NCBI GenBank assembly: GCA_022835495.1
Contig: BQOK01000001.1
Coordinates: forward strand, 3,348,001 to 3,412,000
Length of the DNA: 64,000 nt
Source: Oscillospiraceae bacterium
Lineage (GTDB): Bacteria > Bacillota > Clostridia > Oscillospirales > Ruminococcaceae
Reading direction: 5' to 3'
How positions within the stretch are numbered: position 1 is the first letter of the stretch; the number at the start of each line of letters is the position of its first letter. Of this stretch, positions 36,871-44,219 are shown piece after piece. Both the position numbers and the translations under genes were made by a program. The notes beneath the pieces were generated by a model. It saw only the letters and a program-made list of their open reading frames with translations. It did not search any database and was not told where the DNA came from.

Positions 36871-37302
36871 TCATTCCCCCTTTTGTTCCTCCGGCGCCTC
36901 CCCGGGCTCCGGGCCGTCTTTTTTGTAGTGCCCTGTGAGCTGCATCACCGCAATGGTGAGCCGGGGCAGCAGCAGCGGGACCATGGCCGCCACCCAGTTG
37001 AAAAACGGCACCGCCACCGCCAGAATGAGCCACAGCACCAGCAGCAGCATGCGCATGTTATAAGAGAACTGCATCATCTTGCGGCCGCGGCCCTCGTCGC
37101 TTTGGTTTGCCACCCGCTGCACGGTCACCCCCAGCAGCAAAAAGTTCGCCACCGCCAAAACACCGCCCAAAAGCCCGCTGACCACCACGCCCCAGTCTGC
37201 GCGGCCGATCAGGGCGAACACCGCCAGCATCACCGCCACGCCGGCGGCGGTGCCCACCGCAATGTGGGTCGTTTCTTTTTTTACTGCAGGCTGCAATTTC
37301 AT
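36871..37302 (-). CDS. atpI: ATP synthase subunit I-like membrane protein
   Basis: A 143-residue membrane protein with four TM helices (about 17-38, 43-62, 82-104, 108-128), the AtpI/UncI pattern of an accessory protein helping c-ring assembly. The frame is open to 37425, but GGGGGGAG lies 8 bases before the ATG at 37302, and the extension is unlike the family. The acidic C-terminus (EPGEAPEEQKGE) is cytoplasmic. Confidence 0.82.
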   Translation of the reverse strand: MKLQPAVKKETTHIAVGTAAGVAVMLAVFALIGRADWGVVVSGLLGGVLAVANFLLLGVTVQRVANQSDEGRGRKMMQFSYNMRMLLLVLWLILAVAVPFFNWVAAMVPLLLPRLTIAVMQLTGHYKKDGPEPGEAPEEQKGE

Positions 37303-37321
37303 CTGCGCCGCTCCCCCCATT

Positions 37322-37585
37322 TTATTGATGGTCGTTAAAAGCGGGCGGGTCCTTTTTGTGGCCCCGCTCGCTTTTTCTCTGGGTATACTTATAAAAATTG
37401 TAAAAGCCGACGGCGGCCGCGCCAAAGCCCAGCCCCAGCGCGGGCAGCATGGTCCAGGCCGGCCAGCCCAGCCGGCCGATGGCCCACCAGCACACCGCGG
37501 CGCACAAAAGGGGCGGCGTGATCAGCGAGATGCCCAGTTGGGTAAGCCACGCCAGCTCCCGGAACGCCTTCAGCCAACCCTGCAC
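37322..37585 (-). CDS. atpZ: AtpZ/AtpI-like small membrane protein, GTG start
   Basis: An 87-residue, two-TM protein (about 14-34 and 43-65) ending in a basic tail (YKYTQRKSERGHKKD), matching the AtpZ (ATPase gene 1) family encoded first in many atp operons; with AtpI it has been linked to Mg2+/Ca2+ transport or rotor assembly. An ATG exists at 37621, but the mapped promoter would put transcription start about two bases before it. The GTG at 37585 has GGGGAGGAG nine bases upstream and is preferred. Confidence 0.72.
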   Translation of the reverse strand: MQGWLKAFRELAWLTQLGISLITPPLLCAAVCWWAIGRLGWPAWTMLPALGLGFGAAAVGFYNFYKYTQRKSERGHKKDPPAFNDHQ

Positions 37586-37629
37586 TTCGCCGCTCTCCTC
37601 CCCGCCCTGTCCTGAATCCATACGACCTT

Positions 37630-37658
37630 ATTATACCAAAGGGGGCGGGCAAGTACAA
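37630..37658 (-). promoter_or_regulatory. Promoter of the ATP synthase operon
   Basis: Minus strand TTGTAC (37658-37653), 17 nt, TATAAT (37635-37630) with a TGG extended -10. Predicted start near 37623, giving a 38-nt leader to the GTG of atpZ. Confidence 0.8.
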
Positions 37659-37832
37659 TTCTTTTTAAAAACCACTTGTAAAATTTTTGTGCATATCTTT
37701 AGACATTTCGCAGGCTCTGTCCGTTTTTTCCCGGTTTGCGGCAGGCTTCGCGCCCGGGCGGCGGTCCGCCTGCCCGCCAAAGCGCCCCTTCCAGGGCGGC
37801 GGCCCCTGTGTAAACAGCCGTTTTCGCTTCGC

Positions 37833-37862
37833 CATGTTTGTTGTATAAATACAATAAACATG
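37833..37862. promoter_or_regulatory. 30-bp inverted repeat over the GT2 promoter, candidate operator
   Basis: CATGTTTGTTGTAT (37833-37846) and ATACAATAAACATG (37849-37862) are inverted repeats with one mismatch and a 2-nt centre. They cover the -35 and the spacer of the promoter, the classical position for a repressor. The cognate regulator is not known. Confidence 0.55.
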
Positions 37863-37869
37863 GTATAAT
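37841..37869 (+). promoter_or_regulatory. Promoter of the GT2 glycosyltransferase gene
   Basis: TTGTAT (37841-37846), 17 nt, TATAAT (37864-37869) with a TGG extended -10. The transcript would open with a 13-bp hairpin (37879-37891 with 37896-37908) that could protect its 5' end. Confidence 0.8.
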
Positions 37870-37950
37870 TAAATACAACTTCGCACCCCGGCAGCCCGGG
37901 GTGCGAAGGCACAAAAAATTCCCATGGAATGTAAAACAGGGGGTGGCTGC

Positions 37951-38895
37951 ATGCTGCTTTCCATCGTGGTGCCCTGCTACAACGAGCAGGAGGCACTGCC
38001 GCTTTTTTATACCGAGATCACCCGCGTGGCGGCCGGGATGCAGGCCAGCCACGGGGCCGCCTTCGAGTTCATTTTTGTGGACGACGGCTCCAAAGACGAT
38101 ACTTTAAAGATCGCCCGCGAACTGCACGAAAAAGATCCCCGGGTGCGCTACATCAGCTTCAGCCGCAATTTCGGCAAGGAGGCGGGCATCCTTGCCGGCC
38201 TGCAGGCTGCAAAGGGCGAGTACGTGGCCATGATGGACGCCGACCTGCAGGATCCCCCCGCCCTTTTGCCCCAAATGCTGGACGCCCTGCTGCACGAGGA
38301 TTACGACTGTGCGGCCACCCGCCGCACCAACCGCAAGGGCGAGCCTCCCATCCGTAGCTTTTTTGCCCGCATGTTCTACAAGCTCATCAACAAAATGAGC
38401 GACGCCGACATTGTGGACGGCGCGCGGGATTACCGCCTGATGCGCCGCCGCATGGTGGACGCCATTTTGTCCATGCCCGAATACAACCGTTTTTCCAAGG
38501 GCATCTTCGGCTGGGTGGGCTTTAAGACCAAATGGCTGGAATACGTGAATGTGGAGCGGGTCGCCGGCGAGACCAAGTGGAATTTCTGGAAGCTGTTCCG
38601 CTATTCGCTGGAGGGCATCATCGGCTTTTCCACCGCCCCCCTCGCCCTGGCAAGCCTTTTGGGCATCTTTTTCTGCCTGCTGGCGTTTGTCCTGATCGCG
38701 GTCATCATCGTGCGCACCCTTGTTTGGGGCGACCCCACCAGCGGCTGGCCCAGCATGGTGTGCATCATCTTTTTGTGCAGCGGCGTGCAGCTGTTCTGCA
38801 TGGGGGTGCTGGGCCAGTACCTGGCAAAAACCTATATGGAAGTAAAGCACCGCCCGATCTATATTGTCCGGGAAACCGAACAGAGCGAGGCTTGA
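37951..38895 (+). CDS. Family 2 glycosyltransferase, GtrB/dolichol-phosphate-mannose-synthase-like
   Basis: Transfers a sugar from a nucleotide donor to a polyprenyl phosphate, by family. 314 residues: GT-A domain at about 1-225 with VVPCYNEQEAL, VDDGSKDDT and the metal-binding DADLQDPP; two TM helices at about 232-262 and 268-292. The ATG at 37951 with AGGGGGTGG upstream is chosen over an earlier one. A GtrA flippase, the usual partner, is at 8757-9200. Confidence 0.92.
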   Translation: MLLSIVVPCYNEQEALPLFYTEITRVAAGMQASHGAAFEFIFVDDGSKDDTLKIARELHEKDPRVRYISFSRNFGKEAGILAGLQAAKGEYVAMMDADLQDPPALLPQMLDALLHEDYDCAATRRTNRKGEPPIRSFFARMFYKLINKMSDADIVDGARDYRLMRRRMVDAILSMPEYNRFSKGIFGWVGFKTKWLEYVNVERVAGETKWNFWKLFRYSLEGIIGFSTAPLALASLLGIFFCLLAFVLIAVIIVRTLVWGDPTSGWPSMVCIIFLCSGVQLFCMGVLGQYLAKTYMEVKHRPIYIVRETEQSEA

Positions 38896-38931
38896 GCCCG
38901 GTCCTTCTTTTTTGCGATCGTCCGGCAGCAC

Positions 38932-38965
38932 AAAAGCGCCCCCGCAGCGGGGGCGCTTTTAATTT
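38932..38965. terminator. Terminator between GT2 gene and DUF5058-linked membrane gene
   Basis: A 14-bp stem (38932-38945 with 38947-38960) with very small loop, A-run before and TTTTAATTTT after. It serves both convergent genes. Confidence 0.85.
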
Positions 38966-38976
38966 TCTGCGCGGGC

Positions 38977-39660
38977 TTATTCCAGCTTTCCCTTTTTGAA
39001 CAGCCAGTAAGCGATGCCGATCGCCATCGCGCCCGACAGCAGGATCAAAAACGACACGCTGCCGATCAGGCTGGGCACCACCACAAACAGCACGCACATA
39101 AACGCAAGGGGCACCACGGCGATCTTCATGTTTTTGGAGAAGTACTTGAACGCCAGCGCGCCGAACAGCGCCGGGATCACGTTGTTGAAGGCCGGCACAA
39201 GGGCCGGGTTCTCCAGGATCGGCCGCAGCGGCACCAGGCACAGCACGCCGATCGCCAGCACCGCGGTGGTCACCAGGCTGCTCACCGCCACCGACAGGGT
39301 GGACACGATGTCGTTTTCCGGGGTGCCCACCTCGGTGCCGCACACCTCCCGCGCGTTCACAGCGCAGGGCAGCTTCAAATTGAGCACATTGCCTGTGATA
39401 AAGGTCAAATAGCTCGCCCCGGAGCCCAGCATGGGCGCATAAACCAAAAACTCCATCACACCGCTGGTCCAGTAGATCAGCGCCACCTGCACAAACCCCA
39501 GGCCAAAGGCCTTCCAGTCCGGCCCGGTACCCAGCAGCCAGCCCATGGTCAGGGGCACGGCCAGCATCATCACAATCCCCACCGAAAGGCCGATGCGCCC
39601 AATGCGGTGAGCCCCGTTTTCATATTTCTCGTAAAATTGTTCCCGTTCCGTTCCGTTCAT
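38977..39660 (-). CDS. Membrane protein co-encoded with DUF5058, unknown
   Basis: A 227-residue protein with six or seven TM helices and a charged N-terminus (MNGTEREQFYEKYENG). A polar loop with two Cys (CAVNAREVCGTEVGTPENDIVS) lies in the middle. Its start is 14 bases after the DUF5058 stop, so both are co-transcribed and may form a two-subunit transporter. I recognise no named family. AGGAGG precedes the ATG. Confidence 0.78.
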   Translation of the reverse strand: MNGTEREQFYEKYENGAHRIGRIGLSVGIVMMLAVPLTMGWLLGTGPDWKAFGLGFVQVALIYWTSGVMEFLVYAPMLGSGASYLTFITGNVLNLKLPCAVNAREVCGTEVGTPENDIVSTLSVAVSSLVTTAVLAIGVLCLVPLRPILENPALVPAFNNVIPALFGALAFKYFSKNMKIAVVPLAFMCVLFVVVPSLIGSVSFLILLSGAMAIGIAYWLFKKGKLE

Positions 39661-39674
39661 TCCGCCCGCCTCCT

Positions 39675-40415
39675 TTACACTGCCAGGCCCAGCAGCACCG
39701 CGGCGGCCATTCCCACCAGCATGCTGCCCGCCATGGAAAAGTTGTCCAGCCAGCTCATGTTTCTGCGCCGGGCAAAATACTCAAACACCGCCATGGCCGC
39801 GGCGGCCACCGCCGCCACGAACAGGGGCATATAGTTGCCCATGCTGGTCCATTCTCCCAGGTAGGAACCAATGTACGCGCTCACCAGCCCCACGAACATG
39901 GCGGCAAACATGTAATCCCCAAAGCCCTTTTTGCCCTTTTCTTTTTTGCCGGCGGCTTTGCGGATGCGCTTCATGTAAGTTTTTAAAAAGAAGATGCACA
40001 AAAGGCACCCGGCCAGAATGCCCGCGGTCATTACCAGGCCCACCGTCACGAACACCTTTGCGGTGAGCGGTTCGCTGCCAAGGCCCCCTGCCATTCCGGC
40101 GGCGCGCGCAGCAATGTCGGCCACATTCCCCTCGTAGTGCAAAGCCCCCACCACCGACAGCCGCATCCAGGGCAGCGGGATGCCCAGGCTGCCGGAAAGG
40201 GCAATGACCCCCAGCAGGATCGACACGCTCGGCAGCAGGGTAAAGGTGGCGCTGGACGTGATGGCCCGGCGCAGCTTGGCCTTGTCCATCCCCAAAGCCA
40301 CCCCCGCCCGATAGCTCTTAACCAGGTACAGTACGCTGAGCCCCAGGATAAACAGGATCACCGCCCCCACGATGGCAAACATGGGCAAGCTGTTCAATTG
40401 CGCTAACAGATCCAT
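39675..40415 (-). CDS. DUF5058-family membrane protein
   Basis: A 246-residue protein with six to seven TM helices; it carries the DUF5058 pattern of a conserved YRAGVALGMDKAKLRRAITSSATFTLLPS segment after the first helix, which resembles cytoplasmic loops of small transporters. A basic cytoplasmic loop (RIRKAAGKKEKGKKGFGD) follows the fourth helix. The ATG at 40415 with GGAGGAGG upstream is used. Transport is an inference from topology and its membrane partner gene. Confidence 0.82.
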   Translation of the reverse strand: MDLLAQLNSLPMFAIVGAVILFILGLSVLYLVKSYRAGVALGMDKAKLRRAITSSATFTLLPSVSILLGVIALSGSLGIPLPWMRLSVVGALHYEGNVADIAARAAGMAGGLGSEPLTAKVFVTVGLVMTAGILAGCLLCIFFLKTYMKRIRKAAGKKEKGKKGFGDYMFAAMFVGLVSAYIGSYLGEWTSMGNYMPLFVAAVAAAAMAVFEYFARRRNMSWLDNFSMAGSMLVGMAAAVLLGLAV

Positions 40416-40457
40416 AGTTTCCTCCTCCAAATTTTATTGTGCTAAAGCGATGGTTTC

Positions 40458-40486
40458 ATTGTACCATACCGGCGCCCCCTTGCCAA
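40458..40486 (-). promoter_or_regulatory. Promoter of the DUF5058 operon
   Basis: Minus strand TTGGCA (40486-40481), 17 nt, TACAAT (40463-40458) with TGG extension. Confidence 0.7.
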
Positions 40487-40571
40487 GTAACACAGGGCGT
40501 TCCGCTTTGGCCTCCGGCGGGTAAATTGCGCCCGCAGGGGAATGAATAAAAAAGCGAAGAGGAGATGAAGT

Positions 40572-41381
40572 ATGAAACGCCTTTTAACGGCCCTGGCGCT
40601 GGCAGGCGCGGCGGGGCTTTTGCTTTGGGGCTGGACGGCGCGCACCGAAGCCTCCGCGCACATCCCGCCCGGCACACAGCCTGTGGATCTGGCGCCCCTG
40701 CTGCGGGGCGCGCAGCCCGCGCCGCAAACCGAAGCCCTGCTTTTTCAGCAAACGGGCCTCGGGCCAACGGGGCTTTACGCGGTGTGGCGGCAGGAGGGCG
40801 CGCAGGGAGTGCTCGCCTTTCAGCGCCAGCTGTTCGCCCCGGCCGCCTGGCAGTGCGGCTACGGCACCCTGCTCACCCGCCAGGACGTACTGGCCAGCCC
40901 CGTGCGCCTTGCCCCCCTGGAGGCCGGCGACATTCTGGTAACGCCGGCCTCCCACTGCCTGGGCTGGCGCAACGGCCACGCGGCCCTGGTGGTGGACGCC
41001 CAAACGGGCCGCACCCTGGAATGCGGGCCGGACGGGCCGTTTTTCGGCCTTGCCTCAGCCTGGGGCGACCGGGCAAGCTTTTTGGTGCTGCGCCTGGCCG
41101 GGGCAAGCGGCGAAACTCGGGCCCGGATCGCCCGCGAGGCGCCCCAGGCGCTGGCCGGCGCCTCCTACAGCCCCACCGTCGGGCTGTTTTCCCCAAAACT
41201 CCCCGGGGGGCAAATCACCGCCACCCAGTGCGCCCACCTGGTATGGGCGGCGTTCGCCCGCCAGGGCTACGACCTGGACGCCACCGGCGGCTGGCTGGTC
41301 ACCCCGCGGGACATCGCGCTCAGCCCACTCCTGGAGGTGGTGCAGGTTTACGGCCTGCCCCCCGGCCAGCGCTGGCCCTGA
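40572..41381 (+). CDS. YiiX-like permuted papain-fold (NlpC/P60-related) hydrolase, exported
   Basis: A 269-residue protein with an N-terminal signal/anchor (about 3-22). Residues about 115-145 read LEAGDILVTPAS...NGHAALVVD, the His strand of YiiX/LRAT-like permuted NlpC/P60 proteins, and about 218-240 read TQCAHLVWAAFARQGYDLD with the candidate nucleophile Cys. Order His before Cys is the permuted topology. Family members hydrolyse amide or acyl bonds at the cell envelope; the substrate is not known. RBS GAGGAGATGAAG is upstream. Confidence 0.78.
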   Translation: MKRLLTALALAGAAGLLLWGWTARTEASAHIPPGTQPVDLAPLLRGAQPAPQTEALLFQQTGLGPTGLYAVWRQEGAQGVLAFQRQLFAPAAWQCGYGTLLTRQDVLASPVRLAPLEAGDILVTPASHCLGWRNGHAALVVDAQTGRTLECGPDGPFFGLASAWGDRASFLVLRLAGASGETRARIAREAPQALAGASYSPTVGLFSPKLPGGQITATQCAHLVWAAFARQGYDLDATGGWLVTPRDIALSPLLEVVQVYGLPPGQRWP

Positions 41382-41434
41382 AGCGAAACTGCCGCAAAAA
41401 TTATTCCGTCGGCGCCTCTTCCCGTAAAATCCCC

Positions 41435-41463
41435 TTATTCCAACAATCCCCCTGTGCTACGAT
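41435..41463 (+). promoter_or_regulatory. Promoter of the coiled-coil protein gene
   Basis: TTATTC (41435-41440), 17 nt, TACGAT (41458-41463) preceded by the extended element TGC. Confidence 0.55.
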
Positions 41464-41498
41464 AGGGACAACCAGTTCATCAAAAAGGAGTTGTTCGT

Positions 41499-41822
41499 AT
41501 GCCGGAGCAAAAACGCGTAAGGCGCACCCCGGAACAGATCGCCGCTGCGATCGACGCGCAGATCGAAGCGCTGGAGGGGGCCATGCAGGAAACAGAGCAA
41601 AAAAAAGCAGCGGCTATTGCCGAGTTCGACCATAAGGCCGCCGTCCTGCGCGGCAGGATCGCCGCTCTGCAGGAGAAAAAAAAGGCGGCCCTGGGGCCCA
41701 AACAGCGCAAAAAGCGCAAAACAAAGGCCGAAAAGATCCAGGAGCTGGTGAGGCAGGCCCAAAAATCAGGCCTGAAATTGGACGAGATCGCCGAAAAGCT
41801 GGGCGTGCCCGCGGCCAGCTGA
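41499..41822 (+). CDS. Coiled-coil, Lys/Ala/Glu-rich protein, unknown
   Basis: A 107-residue protein. Residues 12-70 form a strongly predicted coiled coil (IDAQIEALEGAMQETEQKKAA and onward), followed by a very basic patch PKQRKKRKTKAEK (67-79) and a C-terminal helix-turn-helix-like segment (SGLKLDEIAEKLGVPAAS, about 89-107). It could bind nucleic acid as a small regulator. A good AAGGAG precedes the ATG, it has its own promoter and a strong terminator, so it is a real gene. I do not recognise a family. Confidence 0.75.
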   Translation: MPEQKRVRRTPEQIAAAIDAQIEALEGAMQETEQKKAAAIAEFDHKAAVLRGRIAALQEKKKAALGPKQRKKRKTKAEKIQELVRQAQKSGLKLDEIAEKLGVPAAS

Positions 41823-41851
41823 GGCCCCGGCCCCCGCAGCTTCCCCATACA

Positions 41852-41895
41852 AAAGAGCGGACCTTCCAGCCCGAAAGCCGGAAGGTCCGCTCTTT
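41852..41895. terminator. Bidirectional terminator
   Basis: A perfect 16-bp stem (41852-41867 with 41880-41895), 12-nt loop, A-run and TTT ends, between the coiled-coil gene and the convergent Asn/Gln-repeat gene. Confidence 0.88.
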
Positions 41896-41928
41896 GCATC
41901 CCGCCGCATCCGGCGGCAGGGGCTGCCG

Positions 41929-42147
41929 TCAGCGGTTGAACTGGTTCTGCTGATTCTGACGGTTGTTCTGGTTCTGCTGATTGTTCTGGTTCTGCTGGTT
42001 GTTCTGGTTCTGCTGATTGTTCTGGTTCTGGCGGTTGTTCTGATTCTGCTGGTTGTTCTGGTTCTGCTGATTGTTCTGGTTCTGCTGGTTGTTCTGGTTC
42101 TGCTGGTTGTTCTGGTTCTGCTGGTTGTTGCGATTGTTGAATTCCAT
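41929..42147 (-). CDS. Asn/Gln hexapeptide-repeat low-complexity protein
   Basis: A 72-residue protein made of MEFNNR, ten hexapeptides (eight NNQQNQ and two NNRQNQ, residues 7-66) and QNQFNR. There are no hydrophobic segments. The start at 42147 has GGGAGGG six bases upstream, which supports translation; the frame continues upstream without a better site. The composition is prion-like. The repeat is also a DNA tandem repeat and probably changes in copy number. Function unknown. Confidence 0.7.
   Translation of the reverse strand: MEFNNRNNQQNQNNQQNQNNQQNQNNQQNQNNQQNQNNRQNQNNQQNQNNQQNQNNQQNQNNRQNQQNQFNR
41950..42129. repeat. 18-bp tandem repeat, ten units
   Basis: Ten nearly identical 18-bp units coding for the hexapeptides of the Asn/Gln protein. 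Units differ by single bases (CTGCTGATTG, CTGCTGGTTG, CTGGCGGTTG types), two of them changing Gln to Arg. The in-frame unit allows expansion or contraction without a frameshift. Confidence 0.92.
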
Positions 42148-42253
42148 TGTTTTACCCTCCCAAAAATTTAGGTTGTATGGATAGTTTGCCGCGCTTTGGG
42201 CTAAAATATTCCCGGAATTCACACAAAATCATTTCAAGCACAGGAGGGCGTGT

Positions 42254-43402
42254 ATGCTGCTCGTTCAAAATGGCATTCTTCACACAATGGAAGCCGGGGG
42301 GGATATAAAAGCGGACCTTTTGGCCGCAGACGGGGTGATCGCCCAGATCGCCCCTCACATCCCCCCGCCTGAAGGGGCCGAGGTGTTCAACGCCGCCGGG
42401 CTTCATATTTATCCCGGCATCATCGACGCCCACAGCCACATCGGCATCTCGGAAGAAAAGGTGGGCCTGCAGGGCGACGACTGCAACGAGGGCACAACCC
42501 CCGTGACCCCCTGCCTGCGCGCCATCGACGCCATCAACCCCATGGACAGCGCGTTCCACAACGCGGTGGCGGCGGGCATCACCGGCGCCATGGTGGGGCC
42601 GGGCAGCGCCAACGTGGTGGGCGGCCAGTTCGCCTTTATCAAAACCGACGGCCGCCGCATCGACGACATGGTGGTGCTGGCCCCCGCCGCCATGAAGGTT
42701 GCGTTCGGCGAGAACCCCAAGGGCAACTACGGCCCCAATGGGAACATGCCCGCCACCCGCATGGCCATCGCCTCGCTTTTGCGGGAAGAATTGTTCTGCG
42801 CCCGCCAATACTTTGAAAACGAAAAAAAGGGCGGCGCCCAGCCAGACTTTCACTGGGAGAGCTACCGCCCTGTGTTCGAGGGCAGGATCCCCCTCAAAGC
42901 CCACGTGCACCGCGCCGACGACATTTTTACCGCCATCCGCATCGCCGAGGAATTTGGCCTGGGCCTCACCCTGGACCACTGCACCGAGGGGCATCTGATT
43001 CCCGCCGAGATCGCCGCCAGCGGCTTCCCCGCCATCGTGGGGCCGTCGCTGGCCTCCCGCAGCAAGATCGAGGTGGAGGGCGAGGATTTTAAAACCGCAG
43101 GCATTCTGGACAAAGCCGGGGTCCTGGTGGCCCTCACCACCGACCACCCCGTTACCCGCATCCACCAGCTGCCTCTGTGCGCGGCGCTGGCCGCCAAAAA
43201 GGGCATGGGCGAGGAGGCCGCTTTGCGCGCCATCACCATCAACGCCGCGCGCATCTGCCGGGTGTCCGACCGGCTGGGCAGCCTGAAGCAGGGCAAAGAC
43301 GCCGATTTTGCCCTGTTCGACGGCAGCCCCCTGCGCCTGGAAACCCGGGTGCATGCCACCGTGATGAACGGGCAGATCGTTTACCGCGCCGGCCGGCCTT
43401 AG
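42254..43402 (+). CDS. Amidohydrolase (imidazolonepropionase/dihydroorotase-like fold)
   Basis: A 382-residue metal-dependent hydrolase. Metal ligands: DAHSH (H60, H62), the conserved KAHVHR (about 215), HCTEGH (about 240) and TDHP (about 297). The C-terminal part GSLKQGKDADFALFDGSPL is the usual composite-domain signature of amidohydrolases. No signal peptide, so it acts in the cytoplasm. ACAGGAGGG is upstream of the ATG. The substrate is unknown; relatives act on cyclic amides, dipeptides or N-acyl amino acids. Confidence 0.88.
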   Translation: MLLVQNGILHTMEAGGDIKADLLAADGVIAQIAPHIPPPEGAEVFNAAGLHIYPGIIDAHSHIGISEEKVGLQGDDCNEGTTPVTPCLRAIDAINPMDSAFHNAVAAGITGAMVGPGSANVVGGQFAFIKTDGRRIDDMVVLAPAAMKVAFGENPKGNYGPNGNMPATRMAIASLLREELFCARQYFENEKKGGAQPDFHWESYRPVFEGRIPLKAHVHRADDIFTAIRIAEEFGLGLTLDHCTEGHLIPAEIAASGFPAIVGPSLASRSKIEVEGEDFKTAGILDKAGVLVALTTDHPVTRIHQLPLCAALAAKKGMGEEAALRAITINAARICRVSDRLGSLKQGKDADFALFDGSPLRLETRVHATVMNGQIVYRAGRP

Positions 43403-43423
43403 GCCGGCGCGGTTTGTTTTTTT
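43383..43423 (+). terminator. Terminator overlapping the end of the amidohydrolase gene
   Basis: 12-bp stem (43383-43394 with 43402-43413), 7-nt loop containing the stop codon, then TTTGTTTTTTT. The final codons are part of the stem. Confidence 0.88.
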
Positions 43424-43466
43424 GCCCGGGCGGCAGGGCCAGCGGGCCGCGCCTGTTTCGCGGCGC

Positions 43467-44141
43467 TCACACCTCCACTGCCTCCACCTGCTCCATGGCC
43501 TCCATATCCCGCACCACGTCCGGCAGGTAGGCCCCCGCCGGGTATTTGAGCAGCAGCTCCAGCTTGACCGCACCGCCCTTTTTGCGGGTCATATCCAGGT
43601 TTTGTATCTCAATGCCCCGCCGTTCAAACAGCGGCAGCACGTCGTTCATATCCCCGCCCCGGTGCAGCTTAATGGTCATCACGCCCCGGCCAGGCAGGTG
43701 CAGCCAGCGGTACTCCCGCCGCAGCAAAAGCTGTGTCAGCAGCACCAGCAGCGTGCAGAACCCACCCACCGCATACAGCCCCGCTCCCATGGCCATGCCG
43801 ATGCCCGCCGTGGCCCAAATGCCCGCGGCGGTGGTCAGCCCGGTGATGCTCTGGTTGCGCATAAAAATCATGCCCGCCCCCAAAAAGCCGATGCCGCTCA
43901 CGATCTGTGCCGCCACGCGCGAGGCGTCCACGCTCAGGTGGCTGTAGCCCGCCAGGTCAAAAAAGCCGTACTTCGATACCACCATGATCAGCGCCGAACC
44001 CAGCGCCACAATCAGGTGGGTGCGCATGCCCGCCTCCTTCAGGCGGTTTTTGCGCTCGATGCCCAGCGCCAGGCCGCACAAAGCAGCCAGCAAAATGCGC
44101 AGCATGTATTCGCCCTGTACCAGGGCCCCGCTCCAATCCAT
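43467..44141 (-). CDS. MgtC/SapB-family membrane protein
   Basis: A 224-residue protein. Four or five TM helices (about 14-135) with the MgtC motif GIERKNRLKEAGMRTHLIVALGSAL and GIGFLGAGMIF, then a cytoplasmic ACT-like domain (about 145-224). Family members are linked to Mg2+ limitation and acid tolerance. The ATG at 44141 with GAGGAAAAGGG is chosen over a start eight codons upstream. It is 78 bases after the glycosidase-like gene and may be read as the end of the locus 2 operon. Confidence 0.88.
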   Translation of the reverse strand: MDWSGALVQGEYMLRILLAALCGLALGIERKNRLKEAGMRTHLIVALGSALIMVVSKYGFFDLAGYSHLSVDASRVAAQIVSGIGFLGAGMIFMRNQSITGLTTAAGIWATAGIGMAMGAGLYAVGGFCTLLVLLTQLLLRREYRWLHLPGRGVMTIKLHRGGDMNDVLPLFERRGIEIQNLDMTRKKGGAVKLELLLKYPAGAYLPDVVRDMEAMEQVEAVEV

Positions 44142-44219
44142 CCCTTTTCCTCCCGTAAAAAACACGGCGGCGCGGGCCTTGCCCGCGCCGCCTTTTTTGC
44201 TGTGATGCCGCAGCGCGCT

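Noticed and set aside
41950-42129. Tandem repeat considered as a CRISPR array
   Set aside because: Units are contiguous 18-mers without spacers, and in frame with a protein; no cas genes are present.
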